Assembly (NCBI GenBank): GCA_021158735.1
Contig: JAGGUC010000015.1
Location: 1 to 6,884 of the forward strand
Direction of reading: 5' to 3'
DNA: 6,884 nt
DNA from: Desulfurococcales archaeon
GTDB lineage: Archaea > Thermoproteota > Thermoprotei_A > Sulfolobales > NBVN01
Shown: piece by piece, positions 4,700 through 6,884 of the stretch
How positions within the stretch are numbered: the stretch's first letter is position 1
Layout: each line of letters opens with the position of its first letter
The notes under the pieces: model-generated
The model's database searches: none
What the model saw: only the letters and a program-made list of their open reading frames with translations
What the model was told of the DNA's origin: nothing
Made by a program: the position numbers and the translations under genes

Positions 4700-6064
4700 G
4701 TGAAGGTGGCGGTATATACGTTCAGTTCATGTGAAGGGTGTAGGTACACCATAGTTAATGAGTTGGGCAGGGTCCTGGAGTCACTCAAGTCGCTGGGAGT
4801 TGAGATAGTTCGAGAGCCTCTCCTCGGTGTCGGGGGCGAGCCACTTAGTTACGACATAGCTGTAGTTGAGGGGGCGGTGACTTCTAAGGAGGAAGTCAAC
4901 AAGCTCAGGGACATAAGAAGAAAGTGCAAGTACTTGGTAGCGCTGGGTAGCTGTGCCGTCCTAGGCGGCATAGTGACATTTATGTATAAGCATAAGGGTG
5001 AGGTGACGAGATTTGATGAGGTATATGAGTTCGGCGAACCCGTCCATAAGTTCGTGAGGGTTGATGCCATCGTTAAGGGCTGCCCAGTAAAAGTTGACGA
5101 ATTTCTAACAACAATTGAGTACTTAGTTAGTGGTCTGCCAGTAATAGAGCTTGAGAGAAGGTTCCAGTACGTTAAGACCTTGGAGAGAGTACTAAGTGAC
5201 GAACTACTCAAGCTGGATACCGGGAAGTGCGTTGTCTGCGGAAGGTGCGTTGAGGTCTGCTCAGCACTGGGTGTTAACGTCCTAGATTATGGCTTTAAGG
5301 GGTCCTCAATTATTGTTACAACTCCATTCTTCAAGAAGTTCGAGGAGGTCGGCTGTGTACACTGCGGGCTCTGCGCCAGCTACTGCCCGGTGGCTGCAAT
5401 TACCTACAGAGACGATGTGCCTAAGGTTCTTGAGTTACTGAAGTTAGGTAGCTTAAACGTAATTATCGATAAGTGGGCACTGGAGGGGCTCGCAAGCTCT
5501 CTTGGAGTTAGTGCAGGCAGAGTAGTAGCAGCACTTAAGCTTCTTAATGTCAGGGAGATTAAGGTTTGGAACCCGCAAGAAGTTGCTACAGGGGTCAGCG
5601 GTCCTGCGCTGGTGCCCTTAAGTAGTGCTGAGGCTGAGTATGTCAAAATGTTCTACCCGGACCTGAGCAAGTACCTTGTAAGTCATCCGAAGGTTAGTGC
5701 TGACGCTGAAACAGTGGTCATTACCTCATGTATAGCTAGGAAGAAGGACTTTAGTCACGTACTCACTGCTCAGGAAGCACTGAGGCTTTTAGAGAGCGTG
5801 ATCGGTAGAGAACAGATATATAATGTAGGGGAGGAGGAAGCTTCTCGTCTAGGTGTTGACGTGCACGGCAGTATTAGGGTGCTACAGGGACCTGACCAAA
5901 TTAAGGAGGGCTTGATGAAGTTTAGAGCTTGTCCGAAGGATGTGGTAGTGCTACAGCTGTGCTTCGGCGGGTGCATGTATGGGAGCGGTCAACCATACAG
6001 ACTACTGGATAAGGTCACTTACACAAACTACATTAAAAATAGCAAAAATAGCCGTATTTTTTAA
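4700..6064 (+). CDS. Chimera: [NiFe]-hydrogenase small-subunit N-terminal half fused to two [4Fe-4S] clusters and a degenerate [FeFe]-hydrogenase H-cluster domain
   Basis: A 454-residue protein counted from GTG 4700. Residues 1-148 are the flavodoxin-like half of a [NiFe] small subunit with all four proximal-cluster cysteines: SSCEGC (C11, C14), GSCAVLGG (C85) and GCPV (C128). After a linker, residues 175-235 match the two F-cluster [4Fe-4S] motifs of [FeFe] hydrogenases: KCVVCGRCVEVC (C177, C180, C183, C187) and GCVHCGLCASYCP (C219, C222, C225, C229), with the long spacer typical of HydA. Residues 239-435 resemble the H-cluster domain: VVAALKLLNVREIKVWN, KMFYPDL after loop 1, TSCIARKKD as loop 2 (C344) and LCFGGCMYGSGQP as loop 3 (C421, C425). 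Loop 1, normally TSCCP, is PLSSAEAEY without cysteine, and segments around loop 1 and between loops 2 and 3 are shorter than usual. Catalysis at an H-cluster is therefore unlikely. The small subunit's C-terminal cluster domain is encoded separately at 2750-3406. Confidence 0.92.
   Translation: MKVAVYTFSSCEGCRYTIVNELGRVLESLKSLGVEIVREPLLGVGGEPLSYDIAVVEGAVTSKEEVNKLRDIRRKCKYLVALGSCAVLGGIVTFMYKHKGEVTRFDEVYEFGEPVHKFVRVDAIVKGCPVKVDEFLTTIEYLVSGLPVIELERRFQYVKTLERVLSDELLKLDTGKCVVCGRCVEVCSALGVNVLDYGFKGSSIIVTTPFFKKFEEVGCVHCGLCASYCPVAAITYRDDVPKVLELLKLGSLNVIIDKWALEGLASSLGVSAGRVVAALKLLNVREIKVWNPQEVATGVSGPALVPLSSAEAEYVKMFYPDLSKYLVSHPKVSADAETVVITSCIARKKDFSHVLTAQEALRLLESVIGREQIYNVGEEEASRLGVDVHGSIRVLQGPDQIKEGLMKFRACPKDVVVLQLCFGGCMYGSGQPYRLLDKVTYTNYIKNSKNSRIF
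6035..6050 (-). terminator. T-run terminator of the convergent aldolase gene
   Basis: On the minus strand the stretch reads as two runs of five T (6048-6044 and 6039-6035), 25-40 bases past the aldolase stop at 6074. They lie inside the coding end of the last hydrogenase gene. Together with the plus-strand T-run this makes a compact two-way terminator. Confidence 0.5.
6035..6052 (+). repeat. Tandem 9-base repeat, two copies of AAAAATAGC
   Basis: AAAAATAGC occurs twice in tandem without mismatch at 6035-6043 and 6044-6052 and encodes the repeated tripeptide KNS-KNS in the tail of the chimeric hydrogenase protein. It coincides with the minus-strand terminator T-runs, so terminator function rather than protein function may explain it. 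Confidence 0.6.
6044..6062 (+). terminator. T-run terminator of the hydrogenase operon
   Basis: Six T residues at 6057-6062 run into the TAA stop of the last operon gene. They form the right arm of a perfect 7-base AT inverted repeat with a 4-base loop: AAAAATA (6044-6050), GCCG, TATTTTT (6055-6061). Archaeal termination depends mainly on T-runs in the non-template strand. The neighbouring gene is convergent and starts its stop codon only 9 bases away, so termination here is expected. Confidence 0.55.
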
Positions 6065-6073
6065 TATGCCTTC

Positions 6074-6670
6074 TCAAGTTGTTTTTAAGTAGTTCTTGAT
6101 ATTAAGTACTGCCTTAAGTAGTTCTACTTTAGATATGTCCTCTAATGCCTCCAGAGCGTCTAGTGCTGTGAAGATGTCCTTCTGATTAACTGCTACTGCG
6201 CCATGCCCGAGCAGTACAGCCACCCTGCACTTTCTGAGGGCTTCGACCACGTTCTCAGCTAACTCCTTTGACCCTGCAGGTAGTTTAGGTACTACAGCGA
6301 CGCAGTCACCTATAGAGTATGCTTCCACGTACTTGGCTGGGTTTATGGAGAGTCCTGACTCATATAGAGCTAAGGTGTGTGGGTTGTGGGTGTGTAAGAC
6401 CCCCTTTACGTTCTTGATCTCCCTGTATATCATTAAGTGCATTATGTACTCTATTGAGGGGTTATACCTACCCTTCCACTCACCATTAAGTCTCACGTAG
6501 ACCATGTCATCCGGCTTAAGCATATTCTTAGGTAGCTGTGAGGGGGTCACCCAGAACCCGTCTCCCTCCCTTATGCTGGCGTTACCTCCCTTGATATTTA
6601 TCAGACCTCTATTATACGCTAACCTCATGACTAGCGCAAGTAGCTCTCTAGGACCCAGCATCATACTCAT
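6074..6670 (-). CDS. Class II aldolase/adducin-family protein (FucA-like zinc aldolase)
   Basis: A 198-residue protein from ATG 6670, close to the length of fuculose-1-phosphate aldolase and its relatives. In order it shows the phosphate-loop motifs GGNASIR (27-33) and FWVTPS (39-44), NPSIEYIMH with the probable catalytic acid E74, HTHNPH with the zinc ligands H93 and H95, GSKELAENVVEAL (133-145), and GHGAVAV with the third zinc ligand H156. These positions nearly coincide with E73, H92, H94 and H155 of E. coli FucA, so an active zinc-dependent aldolase is likely. Substrate cannot be read: fuculose-, ribulose- or methylthioribulose-phosphate type reactions occur in the family. TTG 6676 and ATG 6664 or 6661 are alternative starts; none has a strong Shine-Dalgarno. 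It converges with the hydrogenase operon (9 bases between stops) and lies 28 bases after another minus-strand gene, probably its operon partner, so a link to hydrogenase function is not indicated. Confidence 0.9.
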   Translation of the reverse strand: MSMMLGPRELLALVMRLAYNRGLINIKGGNASIREGDGFWVTPSQLPKNMLKPDDMVYVRLNGEWKGRYNPSIEYIMHLMIYREIKNVKGVLHTHNPHTLALYESGLSINPAKYVEAYSIGDCVAVVPKLPAGSKELAENVVEALRKCRVAVLLGHGAVAVNQKDIFTALDALEALEDISKVELLKAVLNIKNYLKTT

Positions 6671-6698
6671 AACCAATTCACTACGCTAACTTGTTTGA

Positions 6699-6884
6699 CT
6701 ACTTCTTTCTGTCGAAGTATATGTTCTTTGCCGTTGCTGATAGGGGGATTCCTAGAATGTATTCGGCGTGAATCAGCTTAAGTTCCTTAGCTGCTAACCC
6801 TATTGACAGCATTATCCTGTTGTCCACATTAAGTATTGATGCTGCCTTAACTGCTGAACCCACAGCTATACCTAGGTTTACTAA
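6699..6884 (-). CDS. Unrecognised protein, C-terminal end (runs off the right edge)
   Basis: The minus strand is open from the right edge to TAG at 6701-6699, giving 61 residues of a C-terminus. I do not recognise the family. Visible features are a small-residue-rich start (NLGIAVGSAVKAASIL), a short acidic-basic turn (VDNR), a likely helix (IMLSIGLAAKELKLIHAEYI) and the end LGIPLSATAKNIYFDRKK, with no cysteine. The composition is that of an ordinary soluble protein, without an obvious membrane segment. Codon use (AGG/AGA, ATA) is like the neighbouring genes, and the other two frames on this strand are broken by stops. It ends 28 bases before the aldolase start on the same strand, so the two are probably cotranscribed and may share a pathway. 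The missing N-terminal part would be needed to name it. Confidence 0.7.
   Translation of the reverse strand, partial: LVNLGIAVGSAVKAASILNVDNRIMLSIGLAAKELKLIHAEYILGIPLSATAKNIYFDRKK

Noticed and set aside
4700..6064. Simple [NiFe] small subunit with a C-terminal two-cluster ferredoxin fusion
   Set aside because: The sequence continues about 220 residues beyond the ferredoxin motifs, with the [FeFe]-type linker, a loop-2-like TSCIARKK and an unmistakable loop-3 GGC-x-x-G-x-G-Q-P motif, so an H-cluster domain is present.
4700..6064. Active bifunctional enzyme with both NiFe and [FeFe] catalytic sites
   Set aside because: The loop-1 cysteines, including the proton-relay cysteine, are missing, and key loop-2 and loop-3 residues are changed. 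Only the NiFe site has its full cysteine set.
2750..6064. Assembly chimera or frameshift producing the two mixed proteins
   Set aside because: Both genes are intact from well-placed Shine-Dalgarno sites to stop codons, the domain junctions are in frame and complementary, codon use is uniform, and the large subunit between them is complete. Long-read confirmation is still the decisive check.
1..6884. CRISPR array, tRNA or rRNA genes, insertion sequences
   Set aside because: No spaced direct repeats, cloverleaf or rRNA-like segments, transposase or terminal inverted repeats were seen; almost all of the window is coding.

Overview
The window is archaeal and probably from a thermophile, most likely in or near Thermoproteota. 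This rests on the AbrB-PhoU-type regulator at the left edge, Shine-Dalgarno sites of the GGTG type placed directly before GTG starts, AGG/AGA-rich arginine usage, very tight gene packing and AT-rich TATA-like elements. No taxonomic marker is present, so the lineage is inference.

Layout: 1-328 (minus) is the N-terminal part of an AbrB-PhoU-like regulator. 329-454 is a divergent intergenic promoter region. 455-6064 (plus) is a five-gene operon with overlaps or gaps of at most 11 bases. 6035-6062 is a T-rich convergent terminator region. 6074-6670 (minus) is a class II aldolase-family gene. 6699-6884 (minus) is the C-terminal end of an unrecognised gene just upstream of the aldolase gene.

The operon is the main interest. 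It begins with NuoE-like and NuoF-like diaphorase subunits of the kind found with multimeric HndABCD/HydABC [FeFe]-hydrogenases. Next is a protein whose first half is the HndD/NuoG N-terminal module ([2Fe-2S] plus His-Cys3 cluster) and whose second half is the cysteine-rich C-terminal domain of a group 3-type [NiFe]-hydrogenase small subunit. Then comes a [NiFe]-hydrogenase large subunit with all four active-site cysteines. Last is a protein that starts as the N-terminal (proximal-cluster) half of a [NiFe] small subunit and continues as the C-terminal part of HndD: two [4Fe-4S] clusters followed by a degenerate [FeFe]-hydrogenase H-cluster domain. The domains of one small subunit and one HndD are therefore each present once but exchanged between two polypeptides that flank the large subunit.

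This belongs to the kind of [FeFe]/[NiFe] hybrid hydrogenase reported from archaea (Greening and co-workers, 2024, from memory). Points that deserve attention: the reciprocal domain exchange fits a single insertion of a circularised small-large cassette into an hndD gene; the large subunit has no C-terminal peptide to be removed by a maturation protease; the usual proton-gate glutamate near its N-terminus is alanine; and the H-cluster domain has lost its first-loop cysteine but keeps three others, so it is probably an electron-transfer or structural module. The likely overall job is H2 turnover at the NiFe site coupled to a flavin-containing diaphorase that would use NAD(P)(H), possibly with ferredoxin. 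Direction and acceptor cannot be read from the sequence.
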